NCBI GenBank assembly: GCA_020161755.1
Contig: JAIUOS010000018.1
Location: 1 to 64,000 of the forward strand
Length of the DNA: 64,000 nucleotides
From: Actinomycetota bacterium
GTDB taxonomy: Bacteria; Actinomycetota; Actinomycetes; Propionibacteriales; Propionibacteriaceae
Direction of reading: 5' to 3'
The translations under genes were made by a program, and so were the position numbers. The notes beneath the pieces were generated by a model. It was not told where the DNA came from. It did not search any database and saw only the letters and a list, made by a program, of their open reading frames with translations. Below, one piece after another: positions 46,535 to 56,168 of this stretch. How positions within the stretch are numbered: the stretch's first letter is position 1; every line of letters begins with the position of its first letter.

Positions 46535-49500
46535 TCCGGCTCCCCGGCGCGGGCGAACCGCAGCGTGACCAGCTGGAACGGACGCAGCGTCAACTCGACC
46601 CCGCCGTCGTCGGCGCGGACGCCCGCCGGGGCGTCCACCGGACGCTCGAGCAGGTCGGTGGTCACCGCGGGCAGCGCCGCGAACCCCGGCTCCAGGCGCC
46701 CGCTGGTGCGCTGCCCGTGGGCCTCGTAGAGCCGGACGACCACGTCGCCCGAGCCGTCCTCAGCCAGCTTCACCGCCTCGATCACCAGCCCCGGGTCGCT
46801 CACCGTGAACAGCGGCTCCACCGGACCGCTCCCGAGCACCCGCCGCAGCCCGAGGTTGGTGTGGTAGCCCTGCTCGACCGCCTTCGCCGCGTCGCTGTCC
46901 GGCCGGACGGTGACCACGAACTCGTGCTCGCCCAGGTCCGCCTGAGGATCGGGGTAGACCGGCGCCCGCAGCAGCGACAGCCGGACGGTCGTGGTCGTGC
47001 CGCCGTCGGAGCGGACGTCCCGGGTCACCTCGTGGCCGTACGTGCTGTCGTTCGCCACCGACACCCCGTACCCGGGCTCGTCCACCAGCAACCACCGGTG
47101 CGCGCAGAACTCGAACCGGGCCTGGTCCCAGCTGGTGTTGGTGTGGGTCGGACGCCGGTAGTGCCCGAAGTGGGTCTCGGCGGCGGAGGTGTCGGCGCGC
47201 AGGTCGAAGCCGAACCCGAGTTTCAGCAGCTTCTGGTGCTCGCGCCAGTCCACGCGGGTGTGGATCGCCAGCGCCGGCGCGTTCGCGGCCAGCGTGATGC
47301 GCTGCGTGACCGGCGAACCGCCGACCACCCGCTGCACGACCACGGCCGGTTCGTCGCCGGAATCCTCCAGCGACACCTCGACCTCGCCGCCGTCGGGCAC
47401 CACCGAACGCCGGTAGAACTCGTCGATGTCCCAGGCGTCCCATTGGTTCGGCACGTCCCGGTGCAGCGTGAGGACGTTGCCCGCCACGTCCGGGGCGATC
47501 GCCTCGCGTCCGGTGCGTGCGTCGACCAGGGACACCAGCAGGCCGCGCGCGTCGATCACCGCCGTGAGGTGGGGGTTGCTCAGCGTGAAGCTGCCGGCGG
47601 GATCGCGGGTCGGGCCCGGCGTGACGGTGGCCGGCTCGCCGGCGTCAACCGTGCCGAGGCCCAAAGCGGGCACCCCGTCCCAGGGGTGCGGGGCGGCGTT
47701 GGCGAACAGCGCCACCTCGCCGTCGCCGGCCAGGGCCTTGAGCGAGTCGGCGATGATGCCCTCGAGTTCCTCGGCGACCTGGACGTAGTTCCGTTCGGCG
47801 TCGGTGTAGACCCACCCGATCGAGCTCCCCGGCAGGATGTCGTGGAACTGCTGCAGCAGCACCGTCCGCCAGCACCGCGTGAGCTCGTCGGCGGGGTACG
47901 GCAGCCCGCACCGCACCGCCGCCGTGGACGCCCAAAGCTCGGCCTCGCGCAGCAGGTGCTCGCACCGGCGGTTGCCACGCTTGGTGTTCGCCTGCGTGGT
48001 CAGCGTGCCGCGGTGCAACTCGAGGTACATCTCGCCGAGCCACACCGGTGCGTCCGGGTTCTCGGCCTGCGCGCGGGTGAAGAAGTCGCGCGGGCTGCCG
48101 AGCACCACCCGCGGCGACCCCTCCAGGTCGGACGCCCGCGCGGCCGAGGCCAGCATCTCCCTGGTCGGCCCGCCGCCGCCGTCGCCGTAGCCGAACGGCA
48201 GCAGCGACACGCTGGCGCGTCCGTGGTCGGCGAAGTTCCGCTCGGCGTGCGCGAGCTCGGCCGGCGACACCTCGCAGTTGTAGGTGTCGACCGGCGGGAA
48301 GTGGGTGAAGATCCGCGAGCCGTCGATGCCCTCCCACCAGAACGTGTGGTGCGGCATCCGGTTGACCTGGTTCCAGGAGATCTTCTGGGTCAGGAACCAC
48401 TTCATCCCCGCCGCGACGGCCACTTGCGGCAGCCCGGCCGAGTAGCCGAACGTGTCCGGCAGCCAGACCTCCTCGCAGTCGACGCCGAACTCGGCGGCCA
48501 TGAACGACTTGCCCTCCAGGAACTGCCGGGCCATCGCCTCGCTGCCGGTCATGTTCGTGTCGGCCTCCACCCACATGCCGCCGACCGGGACGAACTGCCC
48601 GCGCTCGGCCAGCCGTTGCAGCCGCTCGAACAGGTCGGGGTAGCCCTCCTTGATCCAGGCGAGCTGCTGGGCCTGCGAACAGGCGAACACGAAGTCGGGG
48701 TGGTCCTCGGCCAGCGCGGCCACCGAGGAGAACGTGCGCGCGCACTTGCGGACGGTCTCCCGTACCGGCCACAGCCACGCCGAGTCGATGTGCGCGTGCC
48801 CGGTCGCCACCAGCGTGTGGGCGGACGCGGACGCCGGCGCGGCCAGCGCCGGGGCCAGGATCGCCCGTCCGGCCGCGGTGGTGCCGACCACGTCGTCGGG
48901 ATCGACGGCCTCGACCATCGCGTCCAGTGCCCGCAGCAGCCGGCTGCGGCGCGGCAGGTCCGGCGGGAGCTCGCGCATCAGCCCGGCCAGCGCGAGGGTG
49001 TCGGCGAGCAGTTCGGCGACCTCGGTGTGCCGCTCGACCAGCCGGATCTCGCCCAGGGTGTACAGCGGTTCGTGGCCGGCGGTCTCGCGGCGTCCGTCGG
49101 GGTTGGGGGAGAAGTCGGCGGGCTGGGGGAAGGCGGGGTTGCCGGCCGCCTCGACGTAGATGGTGAACCGGTTGCCGACCAGCGCCGAGCCGAGCTGGGC
49201 GAGCCGGACGTAGGAGTTGCGCGGCGAGATCGCCTTCACCAGCGTCGCGTCCGGGCGCCACGCCAGGCCCTCGGCCTGGAAACCGGGCCCGGTGCCGGTG
49301 AAGCCGAGGTCGACGACCAGTTCGGCGTCGACGTCCGGCCCGTCGCCGAACCCGTCCGGCACCTCGCCGGTCAGCTTCAGCCACATCGTCGACCACGGCG
49401 TGCCCCACGCGTCGCCGGTGTGGGCGGGGTGGAAGTCCTGGGCCATCGCCTTGTAGAAGCTCACCGGTTCGCCGGGGACGTCCCAGCGTTCGACGGTCAC

Positions 49501-49590
49501 GCTCGGGCCGGGGGAGTGCACCGCCGGTCGCAGCCGTTCGGCGATGAAACGGTCGAGGCGGGCCTCCAGGAGCACACGGTCGTCGTGCAT
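46531..49590 (-). CDS. GH38 alpha-mannosidase
   Basis: Large 1019-residue glycoside hydrolase. An N-terminal region of about 260 residues precedes the GH38 catalytic domain. That domain has zinc ligands in GHAHIDSAWLWP (about residue 262) and the nucleophile Asp in WLPDTFGYSAGLPQ (about residue 377). It is followed by the three-helix middle domain (LLQQFHDILPGSSIGWVYTD) and C-terminal beta domains. No signal peptide is seen, so it is probably cytosolic and may degrade imported or endogenous mannosides. Mycobacteria carry a comparable gene. It is divergent from dxr. Confidence 0.94.
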   Translation of the reverse strand: MHDDRVLLEARLDRFIAERLRPAVHSPGPSVTVERWDVPGEPVSFYKAMAQDFHPAHTGDAWGTPWSTMWLKLTGEVPDGFGDGPDVDAELVVDLGFTGTGPGFQAEGLAWRPDATLVKAISPRNSYVRLAQLGSALVGNRFTIYVEAAGNPAFPQPADFSPNPDGRRETAGHEPLYTLGEIRLVERHTEVAELLADTLALAGLMRELPPDLPRRSRLLRALDAMVEAVDPDDVVGTTAAGRAILAPALAAPASASAHTLVATGHAHIDSAWLWPVRETVRKCARTFSSVAALAEDHPDFVFACSQAQQLAWIKEGYPDLFERLQRLAERGQFVPVGGMWVEADTNMTGSEAMARQFLEGKSFMAAEFGVDCEEVWLPDTFGYSAGLPQVAVAAGMKWFLTQKISWNQVNRMPHHTFWWEGIDGSRIFTHFPPVDTYNCEVSPAELAHAERNFADHGRASVSLLPFGYGDGGGGPTREMLASAARASDLEGSPRVVLGSPRDFFTRAQAENPDAPVWLGEMYLELHRGTLTTQANTKRGNRRCEHLLREAELWASTAAVRCGLPYPADELTRCWRTVLLQQFHDILPGSSIGWVYTDAERNYVQVAEELEGIIADSLKALAGDGEVALFANAAPHPWDGVPALGLGTVDAGEPATVTPGPTRDPAGSFTLSNPHLTAVIDARGLLVSLVDARTGREAIAPDVAGNVLTLHRDVPNQWDAWDIDEFYRRSVVPDGGEVEVSLEDSGDEPAVVVQRVVGGSPVTQRITLAANAPALAIHTRVDWREHQKLLKLGFGFDLRADTSAAETHFGHYRRPTHTNTSWDQARFEFCAHRWLLVDEPGYGVSVANDSTYGHEVTRDVRSDGGTTTTVRLSLLRAPVYPDPQADLGEHEFVVTVRPDSDAAKAVEQGYHTNLGLRRVLGSGPVEPLFTVSDPGLVIEAVKLAEDGSGDVVVRLYEAHGQRTSGRLEPGFAALPAVTTDLLERPVDAPAGVRADDGGVELTLRPFQLVTLRFARAGEPE

Positions 49591-49689
49591 GGATCGCACC
49601 CTATCCAGCGTCCCCGGCGCCCGGACCCCGGCGCGCACGGCATCTCGAATAGGCTGCTCGCGAAGCAACCGATGGACAGGACGGGACTC

Positions 49690-50844
49690 ATGCGCGAAGT
49701 GGTTCTGCTCGGCAGCACGGGGTCGATCGGCACCCAGGCGGTCGACGTGATCACCCAACGCCCCGAGCAGTTCCGGGTGGTCGGCCTGGCCGCCGGCGGC
49801 TCCTCGGTCGACCTGCTGGTCGCGCAGGCCCGGGCGCTGCGTCCCGAGGTGGTCGCGGTCAGCGACCCGGACGCCGCCGACCGCGTGGCCGCCGAGCTGC
49901 CCGGCACCACCGTCTGGGCCGGTCCGGACGCCGCCACCCGGCTGGCCGCCTACGAGTGCGACGTGGTGCTCAACGGCATCACCGGCGCCGCCGGCCTCGA
50001 ACCGACCCTCGCCACGCTGGCGGTCGGCACCACCCTCGCACTGGCCAACAAGGAGTCCCTGGTGATCGGCGGCCGGCTGGTCACCGACGCGGCCGCTCCC
50101 GGCCAGATCGTCGCCGTCGACTCCGAGCACTCGGCGTTCGCCCAGGCTCTGCGCGCGGGCCGCGCCGAGGAGGTCCGCCGGCTGATCCTGACCGCGTCCG
50201 GCGGCCCGTTCCGCGGCTGGACGCGCGATCGGCTGCGCACCGTCACCCCCGACCAGGCGATGGCGCACCCCACCTGGCAGATGGGACGGGTGATCACGAT
50301 CAACTCCTCCACCCTGGTGAACAAGGGCCTCGAACTGCTCGAGGCCGGGCTGCTGTACGGGGTCGACCTCGACGCCATCCAGGTCGTCGTGCACCCGCAG
50401 TCGGTCGTCCACTCGATGGTCGAGTTCTGCGACGGCTCCACGATCGCCCAGTGCTCCCCGCCCGACATGCGGCTGCCGATCGCCCTGGGACTGTCGTGGC
50501 CCGACCGCACCCCGGACACCGCCGCACCCTGCGACTGGACGCAGGCCGCCACCTGGACGTTCGAGCCGCTGGACGACGCGGCGTTCCCCGCCGTCGAGCT
50601 CGCGCGGCGCTGCGGGATCGCCGGCGGACTGGCCCCGGCGGTGTACAACGCGGCCAACGAGGTGTGCGTGGACGCGTTCTGCGCCGGTCGCTTGGACTTT
50701 GCTGGCATCGTTGAGGTGGTAGCCGACGTGGTGGACGCCCACCTGGCCCGGCCGGCCACCGACGCGCTGAGTGTGTCGGCGGTCCTGGCCGCGGACGCCT
50801 GGGCGCGAGCGAACGCGGCGGCACGGATCGACCAGGAGCACTGA
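49690..50844 (+). CDS. dxr: 1-deoxy-D-xylulose-5-phosphate reductoisomerase
   Basis: Second enzyme of the MEP isoprenoid pathway, 384 residues. NADPH-binding LLGSTGSIGTQAVDV, LANKESLVIGG, the metal/substrate-binding VDSEHSAF, ASGGPFRGW and the C-terminal NAANEVCVDAF are present. I chose ATG 49690, which follows GGACAGGACGGG; an in-frame ATG at 49672 is possible. TAGGCT (49651-49656) is a candidate -10. It is followed by the site-2 protease gene after one nucleotide. Confidence 0.96.
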   Translation: MREVVLLGSTGSIGTQAVDVITQRPEQFRVVGLAAGGSSVDLLVAQARALRPEVVAVSDPDAADRVAAELPGTTVWAGPDAATRLAAYECDVVLNGITGAAGLEPTLATLAVGTTLALANKESLVIGGRLVTDAAAPGQIVAVDSEHSAFAQALRAGRAEEVRRLILTASGGPFRGWTRDRLRTVTPDQAMAHPTWQMGRVITINSSTLVNKGLELLEAGLLYGVDLDAIQVVVHPQSVVHSMVEFCDGSTIAQCSPPDMRLPIALGLSWPDRTPDTAAPCDWTQAATWTFEPLDDAAFPAVELARRCGIAGGLAPAVYNAANEVCVDAFCAGRLDFAGIVEVVADVVDAHLARPATDALSVSAVLAADAWARANAAARIDQEH

Positions 50845-50845
50845 A

Positions 50846-52135
50846 TTGGAAACCCTCACCGTGATCGGCTTCGCGATCGCCTTCTTCGCGCTGATCATGG
50901 CCTCGGTCGCGCTGCACGAGATCGGCCACATGGTGCCCGCCAAACGCTTCGGCGTGCGGGTGCCCCGCTACTTCGTCGGCTTCGGGCCCACGATGTGGTC
51001 GACGAAGCGCGGCGACACCGAGTACGGCATCAAGTGGTTCCCGCTGGGCGGCTTCGTCCAGCTGCTCGGCATGTACCCGCCGCGCCCGGACGGGAAGCGG
51101 CGCCGCACCCGGCTGGCCGACTTCGCCGACACCGCCCGCAGTGCCGAGTGGGAGGACATCACCCCGACCGACGTCGAGAACGAGCGGCTGTTCTACCAGA
51201 AGAAGACCTGGCAGAAGCTGGTCGTGATGGCCGGTGGCCCGGTGATGAACCTGCTGATCGCCTTCGTGCTGCTCCTCGGCGTCACCGCCACCTACGGCGT
51301 GGCCCGCTCGCAGACCACGGTCGCCTACGTCCAGGCGTGCGTGCTCACCGACCCGACCCGCACCGAGTGCACGGCGGCCGACCCGGTGTCGCCGGCCGCG
51401 GCTGCCGGGCTCCAGGTCGGCGACAAGGTGGTCAGTTTCAACGGCGTCGCGATCACGTCCTACGCCCAGCTCAGCTCGCTGATCCGGGCCAACCTCGACA
51501 ACGAGGCGCGCATCGTGGTCGAGCGCAACGGCGCGGAGGTGGCGCTGACGCCGGTGCACACCGTCGTGAACAGCGTCGCCGACACGCTCGACCCGGGCGC
51601 GCGCGTCCAGGCCGGCTGGCTGGGCGTCAGCCCCCAGCGCGAGCTGGAGCGCGGCGGTCCGGTCGAGGTGCTGGGCGACATGTGGACGATGACGCAGCAG
51701 AGCGTGGTCGCCCTGGTGCAGTTCCCGGTGAAGGTCTGGCACGTGGTGTACGGGATGGCCACCGGCCAGCCGCGCAGCGTGTACGACCCGATCAGCATCC
51801 TCGGAGCCAGTACGGTCGCCGGCCAGGTGGTCGCGTCCGGGGAGGTGACACTGCCGGAGAAGGTGGCCACGTTCACCACCCTGCTCGCCTCGGTGAACCT
51901 GTTCCTTGCCCTGTTCAACTTCGTGCCGCTGCCGCCGCTGGACGGCGGCCACATCGCCGGCGCCCTGTACGAGTGGGCGCGGCGCAAGGTCGCGAAGCTG
52001 TTCGGACGCCGCGACCCCGGCTTCTTCGACACCGCCAAGCTGCTCCCGGTCGCCTACGCGGTCGGAGCCCTGCTGCTGCTCAGCGGCGTCGCCCTGATCC
52101 TGGCCGACATCATCAGCCCCGTGCAGCTGTTCTAG
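50846..52135 (+). CDS. Site-2 intramembrane metalloprotease (RseP/Rip1 type)
   Basis: Zinc protease that cleaves membrane-spanning anti-sigma factors and other substrates. The 429-residue protein has HEIGH at residues 24-28 in the first membrane helix, a PDZ domain (about residues 170-260, AAGLQVGDKVVSFNGVAI) and the second active-site motif FNFVPLPPLDGGH. The start is TTG 50846, with AGGAG 7 nt upstream; GTG 50861 is a less likely alternative. The neighbour pair dxr-rip-ispG is conserved. Its stop shares the palindrome CTAG with the stop of the convergent META gene. Confidence 0.94.
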   Translation: METLTVIGFAIAFFALIMASVALHEIGHMVPAKRFGVRVPRYFVGFGPTMWSTKRGDTEYGIKWFPLGGFVQLLGMYPPRPDGKRRRTRLADFADTARSAEWEDITPTDVENERLFYQKKTWQKLVVMAGGPVMNLLIAFVLLLGVTATYGVARSQTTVAYVQACVLTDPTRTECTAADPVSPAAAAGLQVGDKVVSFNGVAITSYAQLSSLIRANLDNEARIVVERNGAEVALTPVHTVVNSVADTLDPGARVQAGWLGVSPQRELERGGPVEVLGDMWTMTQQSVVALVQFPVKVWHVVYGMATGQPRSVYDPISILGASTVAGQVVASGEVTLPEKVATFTTLLASVNLFLALFNFVPLPPLDGGHIAGALYEWARRKVAKLFGRRDPGFFDTAKLLPVAYAVGALLLLSGVALILADIISPVQLF

Positions 52136-53061
52136 CGGCTGAGGAACCTGAGTTCGCTCCCAGCCGCCGTCCGAAGGAGCAGGACGGGGTTCGGTCCGGG
52201 GAGAGCCGTGCCGAAGCTGATCTTCGCCAGGCGGGCCAGGAAGACGCCGGAGCGGCGACCTGCCTCATACGGACAGGAGATCGGCTCGTTGGTGAGGTTG
52301 CTGATCGACCAGCGCGAGCCTTCGCGGGTCAGCGTCGCCGTGTAGCTGCCGCAGCCGGAGTTGCCCGAGACCGTGGTGCCCTCGACGGCCAGCGTCAGCC
52401 CCGGGTCCTGTCCGGCCCACTTGCCGGTGGCGGGATCCAGGCTCCAGGTGCGACCGTCGACCCGGAACTCCGCGAACGTGGCCAGGGGGGTGCCGGCCGT
52501 ATCCAGCAGCACGAGCCGCCCGTCGTCGACCCGGAAGTTCGTGGTCGCCTTCAGGACCTCCCCGAATGCCTTCGCCTGCGTCATCACGACCGCGTCGTCG
52601 CACAGCTTCAGGGTCATCGTCATGTTGCCGAGGCTGATCCTGTCGCCATCCTGCGTGAAGCTGTTTGTGCTCCCGCCGAAGGAGTTGCAGCCGTCGCCCC
52701 CCGCCACCCGGCCGTCCTCGAAGGTGATCGAGATGCTCGTTCCGGTCGCCACGGGCACGCCGCGCACCTCCTCCGCCGTCCACGCGGTGCCGGCCAGGCG
52801 TGGCACGGGTGCGGCCGTGGCGGTGGCCGCGACCGTGGGGGTGTCCACCGGCGCGGGCACGGCGGGAATGGTCTGGGCGATCAGGATCGGGGTGACGATC
52901 GAGGCCACGACGGCCCCGACGGTGAGCCCGGCCACCGTCCAGCCCAGGCGTCGCCCGCGCACGGCCTCCCGGCCGCCGTCGAGAACGGCGTCGAGGTCGA
53001 CCGGCACCTCCACCGGGTCGGCCTGCATCAGGGTCCTGACCTCGTCCTCGAAACCGTTCAT
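52132..53061 (-). CDS. Membrane-anchored two-META-domain protein, candidate anti-sigma factor
   Basis: The 309-residue protein has a short cytosolic N-terminus of about 38 residues, one membrane helix (about 40-63, WTVAGLTVGAVVASIVTPIL), an Ala/Pro-rich linker and two extracytoplasmic META-type domains (GCNSFGGS in the first, GCGSYTAT in a degenerate second). It overlaps the upstream ECF sigma gene by 4 nt. This topology and coupling are those expected of a cognate anti-sigma factor or sensor, but no standard anti-sigma domain is recognisable. The pair is inserted between rip and ispG. Confidence 0.75.
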   Translation of the reverse strand: MNGFEDEVRTLMQADPVEVPVDLDAVLDGGREAVRGRRLGWTVAGLTVGAVVASIVTPILIAQTIPAVPAPVDTPTVAATATAAPVPRLAGTAWTAEEVRGVPVATGTSISITFEDGRVAGGDGCNSFGGSTNSFTQDGDRISLGNMTMTLKLCDDAVVMTQAKAFGEVLKATTNFRVDDGRLVLLDTAGTPLATFAEFRVDGRTWSLDPATGKWAGQDPGLTLAVEGTTVSGNSGCGSYTATLTREGSRWSISNLTNEPISCPYEAGRRSGVFLARLAKISFGTALPGPNPVLLLRTAAGSELRFLSR

Positions 53062-53561
53062 CGGTGGCTCTCCTCCTCCTGGCCCAGCGCGGCCCGCAGG
53101 GCGGCGAGTCCGCGCGCGGCGCTCGACTTCACGGTGCCCAGCGGCAGCCCGAGCTCGACGGCCACGTCGTGCTCGGACAGGTCGTGCAGGTACCGCAGCA
53201 CCACCACCCGGCGCTGCCGGCCCGGCAGGGTGGCGAGCACCCGTCCGAGCCGTTCGCGTTCGTCGACGGCCGCGCTGCGGTCGGCGGTGGCCCGCTCGGG
53301 CGGCTCGGCCATCGCCACGGTGCCGTGCCGGGCACGGTGGGCGTCGATGTCCAGGTTCACCATCACCCGGCGGGCGTAGGCCGCTGCACCGTCCGGACGG
53401 ACCCGCGGCCAGGCGACGTAGGTCTTCACCAGCGTCGCCTGGAGCAGCTCCGCGGCCGCGTCCCGGTCACCGGTGAGCAGCCAGGCCGTGCGACCCAGCG
53501 TCGCCGACGCCCCGGCCACGAACGCGGTGAACTCCGCGTCCCGCCCCGAATCCTGCGCCAC
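53058..53561 (-). CDS. SigE-family (SigE70) ECF RNA polymerase sigma factor
   Basis: The 167-residue protein has sigma region 2 (residues about 8-75, [22 protein letters not shown]) and region 4 (about 105-160, [23 protein letters not shown], then [19 protein letters not shown]). These match the actinobacterial SigE-type ECF group. GTG 53561 follows GGAGG. A promoter of the type this group is thought to recognise lies just upstream. The gene is translationally coupled to the META membrane protein. Confidence 0.92.
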   Translation of the reverse strand: MAQDSGRDAEFTAFVAGASATLGRTAWLLTGDRDAAAELLQATLVKTYVAWPRVRPDGAAAYARRVMVNLDIDAHRARHGTVAMAEPPERATADRSAAVDERERLGRVLATLPGRQRRVVVLRYLHDLSEHDVAVELGLPLGTVKSSAARGLAALRAALGQEEESHR

Positions 53562-53578
53562 GACGACCTCCTGCTCCC

Positions 53579-53606
53579 AATACGGCTCGACCCCCGAAGA
53601 AGTTCC
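53579..53606 (-). promoter_or_regulatory. Candidate ECF-type autoregulatory promoter
   Basis: On the minus strand GGAACT (53606-53601) and CGTATT (53584-53579) are 16 nt apart and lie 18 nt before the sigma factor start. The GGAAC -35 is the hallmark of ECF promoters, so the gene may activate itself. Confidence 0.6.
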
Positions 53607-53721
53607 ACCATCCTCGCCCAGCGCGGCGTCCGGTGCCTGCGGCGACGCGGTTCTCGGGCTGGGTAGGCTGTCAGCCGGAAGGCGCCGCGACGGCGCCGCC
53701 GTCGTTCAGATCGAGGACCAG

Positions 53722-54870
53722 ATGACCGTGAACCTTGGGATGCCCGCGACTCCGCCGCCGGTGCTGGCGCCACGCCGGCCCACGCGGCAGATCAAGGTGG
53801 GCAAGGTCCTGGTCGGTGGCGGCGCGCCGGTCTCGGTGCAGTCGATGACCACCACCAAGACCACCGACATCAACGGCACCCTCCAGCAGATCGCCGAGCT
53901 CACCGCCACCGGGTGCGACATCGTCCGGGTCGCGGTGCCCAGCCAGGACGACGCGGACGTGCTGCACATCATCGCCAAGAAGAGCCAGATCCCGGTGATC
54001 GCCGACATCCACTTCCAGCCGAAGTACGTGTTCGCCGCGATCGATGCCGGCTGCGCGGCCGTCCGGGTGAACCCCGGCAACATCCGCGCGTTCGACGACC
54101 AGGTCAAGCAGATCGCCCAGGCCGCCACCGACGCGGGCGTCTCGATCCGGATCGGCGTCAACGCCGGCTCCCTGGACAAGCGGCTGCTGACCAAGTACGG
54201 CTCGCCGACCGCGGAGGCGCTGGTCGAGTCGGCCCTGTGGGAGGCCAGCCTGTTCGAGGAGCACGGCTTCCGCGACTTCAAGATCTCGGTCAAGCACCAC
54301 GACCCGGTGGTCATGGTGCGGGCCTACGAACAGCTCAGCGAGGCGTGCGAGTACCCGCTGCACCTCGGCGTCACCGAGGCCGGGCCGGCGTTCCAGGGCA
54401 CGATCAAGAGCTCGGTCGCGTTCGGCGCCCTGCTGGCCAAGGGCATCGGCGACACGATCCGGGTCTCGCTGTCCGCCCCGCCGGCCGAGGAGGTGAAGGT
54501 CGGGATCAAGATCCTGGAGAGCCTGAACCTGCGTCCGCGGCACCTGGAGATCGTCTCCTGCCCGTCCTGCGGACGCGCCCAGGTGGACGTGTACAAGCTG
54601 GCCGAGGAGGTCACCGAGGGCCTCACCGGCATGGAGGTGCCGCTGCGTGTGGCCGTGATGGGGTGCGTGGTGAACGGCCCCGGCGAGGCGCGGGAGGCCG
54701 ACCTCGGCGTCGCGTCCGGCAACGGCAAGGGCCAGATCTTCGTCCGCGGCGAGGTCATCAAGACCGTCCCCGAGTCCGAGATCGTCGCCACCCTGATCGA
54801 GGAGGCGAACCGCCTCGCGGCCGAGATGCCGGCCACCGAGTCCGGGCCTGTCGAAGTCACCGTCGGCTAG
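53722..54870 (+). CDS. ispG: 4-hydroxy-3-methylbut-2-enyl diphosphate synthase
   Basis: Fe-S enzyme of the MEP isoprenoid pathway, 382 residues. The TIM-barrel part has VQSMTTTKT and [11 protein letters not shown]. The [4Fe-4S] ligands are in SCPSCGRAQ and [21 protein letters not shown] (53663-53668) is a candidate -10 and a small GC hairpin (53680-53697) lies in the leader. Followed by the GNAT gene after 2 nt. Confidence 0.96.
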   Translation: MTVNLGMPATPPPVLAPRRPTRQIKVGKVLVGGGAPVSVQSMTTTKTTDINGTLQQIAELTATGCDIVRVAVPSQDDADVLHIIAKKSQIPVIADIHFQPKYVFAAIDAGCAAVRVNPGNIRAFDDQVKQIAQAATDAGVSIRIGVNAGSLDKRLLTKYGSPTAEALVESALWEASLFEEHGFRDFKISVKHHDPVVMVRAYEQLSEACEYPLHLGVTEAGPAFQGTIKSSVAFGALLAKGIGDTIRVSLSAPPAEEVKVGIKILESLNLRPRHLEIVSCPSCGRAQVDVYKLAEEVTEGLTGMEVPLRVAVMGCVVNGPGEAREADLGVASGNGKGQIFVRGEVIKTVPESEIVATLIEEANRLAAEMPATESGPVEVTVG

Positions 54871-54872
54871 CC

Positions 54873-55700
54873 ATGACCGCCCGGATCCTCACCAGCTGGG
54901 ACGCCCCCGTCGCCCGGCGACTGGTGGCCGAGGATCCGGTGATCAACGTCTTCGTCGGCTCGCGGCTGGACGCCGGCGTCCTCAACCCCGGCGCGCCCGG
55001 CATGGTCTGGGGGTGGCCGGCCGAGGAGCCGGTCGCGATGCTGCACAGCGGCGCGAACCTGGTGCCGGTGGTGACCGACGCCGAGCCGCTCGGCGCGTTC
55101 GTCGAGGCCGCCGGACGCCGCCGCACCTGCCAGTCGATCGTCGGGCCGTCCTGGTTCTCGCTGCCGCTGTGGCGGGCGCTGGGCGACCGCTGGGGCAAGG
55201 CATACTCGCAGGTGCGCGAGGTGCGTCCGCGCCAGCCGGTGATGTCGATCACGGACGCGCCGAAGGTGGCGGCCGACCCGCGGGTGCGTCCGATCACCGC
55301 CGGCGACTTCGACTCCTACTTCGCAGCGTCGGTCGCGATGTACACCGAGGAGGTGGGCGCCGACCCGCTCGCCGGGGGCGACACCAGCTACCGCAGCTAC
55401 TGCCGCTGGCTGGTCGACACCGGCCGCGCGTTCGGGATCGTCGAGGACGGCGAGGTGATCTTCAAGAGCGACGTCGGGGCGGCCAGCGGCCCGGTCGCGC
55501 AGATCCAGGGGGTGTGGCTGAAGCCGTCCCTGCGCGGCAAGGGGCTCTCGGTGCCGGCGATGGCCGGGGTGACCGAGTACGTGCTCGCCGACTACCCGAC
55601 CGCCTGCCTGTACGTGAACGACTTCAACACCCGCGCCATCCGCTCCTACGAGCGGGTGGGGTATGAGCAGGTGGGGGAGTTCGCCACCGTCCTGTTCTGA
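54873..55700 (+). CDS. GNAT-family N-acetyltransferase with DUF4081 domain
   Basis: The 275-residue protein has an N-terminal DUF4081-like region (about residues 1-120) and a C-terminal GNAT domain with the acetyl-CoA pyrophosphate loop LRGKGLS and VNDFNTRAIRSYERVGYE. Its position directly after ispG is conserved in actinobacteria (mycobacterial Rv2867c region). The substrate is unknown. Confidence 0.9.
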   Translation: MTARILTSWDAPVARRLVAEDPVINVFVGSRLDAGVLNPGAPGMVWGWPAEEPVAMLHSGANLVPVVTDAEPLGAFVEAAGRRRTCQSIVGPSWFSLPLWRALGDRWGKAYSQVREVRPRQPVMSITDAPKVAADPRVRPITAGDFDSYFAASVAMYTEEVGADPLAGGDTSYRSYCRWLVDTGRAFGIVEDGEVIFKSDVGAASGPVAQIQGVWLKPSLRGKGLSVPAMAGVTEYVLADYPTACLYVNDFNTRAIRSYERVGYEQVGEFATVLF

Positions 55701-55719
55701 TCGGTTCCGGGAGGTTCGC

Positions 55720-56100
55720 ATGGAGGCCCACGCCACACTGACCACGGTCACGCTCGGCACGCCCGACCCGGTCGGGCTGGCCCGGTTCTACGCCCGCCTG
55801 CTGGGCTGGGCCGAGCCGGACGTGCCCGACGACGAGGACTGGCTGGCCCTGCGCAACCCCGACGGCGGCGTCGGGCTGGCGTTCCAGGGCGAACCGACGC
55901 ACCTCCCGCCGGTCTGGCCGCAGGACGCCTACCACCAGCAGATGCAGGTGCACCTCGAGGTGCGGGTCGACGACCTCGAGGCGGGTGTGGCGCACGCGCT
56001 CGCCTGCGGCGCGACGCTCGCCGGCTTCCAGCCCCAGGACGACGTCCGGGTCTGTCTCGACCCGGCCGGTCACCTGTTCTGCCTGTGGACCCCGGCCTGA
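55720..56100 (+). CDS. VOC/glyoxalase-superfamily protein
   Basis: A 126-residue single-domain protein of the vicinal-oxygen-chelate fold: VTLGTPDPVGLARFYARLLGW at the start, VHLEVRVDDLEAGVAHAL in the middle and LDPAGHLFCLW at the end. Possible enzyme or binding protein; target unknown. GGGAGG precedes the ATG. Confidence 0.88.
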   Translation: MEAHATLTTVTLGTPDPVGLARFYARLLGWAEPDVPDDEDWLALRNPDGGVGLAFQGEPTHLPPVWPQDAYHQQMQVHLEVRVDDLEAGVAHALACGATLAGFQPQDDVRVCLDPAGHLFCLWTPA

Positions 56101-56104
56101 TTCC

Positions 56105-56158
56105 CCGAGTTGTCAGAACGTGGGTGCGCTATAGCGCACCCACGTTCTGACAACTCGG
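56105..56158. terminator. 54-bp perfect palindrome between convergent genes
   Basis: Two 27-nt arms are perfectly self-complementary with no spacer; the centre is CTATAG at 56129-56134. The left arm starts CCGAGTTGTCAGAACGTGGG. It lies 4 nt after the VOC gene stop and 10 nt before the convergent ybaK stop. In either direction the RNA would form a very long hairpin, so it is a good bidirectional terminator. Confidence 0.9.
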
Positions 56159-56168
56159 AGGGTGGGGG

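Noticed and set aside
46717-49689. Very long plus-strand frame opposite the alpha-mannosidase and joined in frame to dxr
   Set aside because: The part before 49690 is antisense to GH38 motifs and has no family resemblance. Dxr starts at 49690 with its normal N-terminus.
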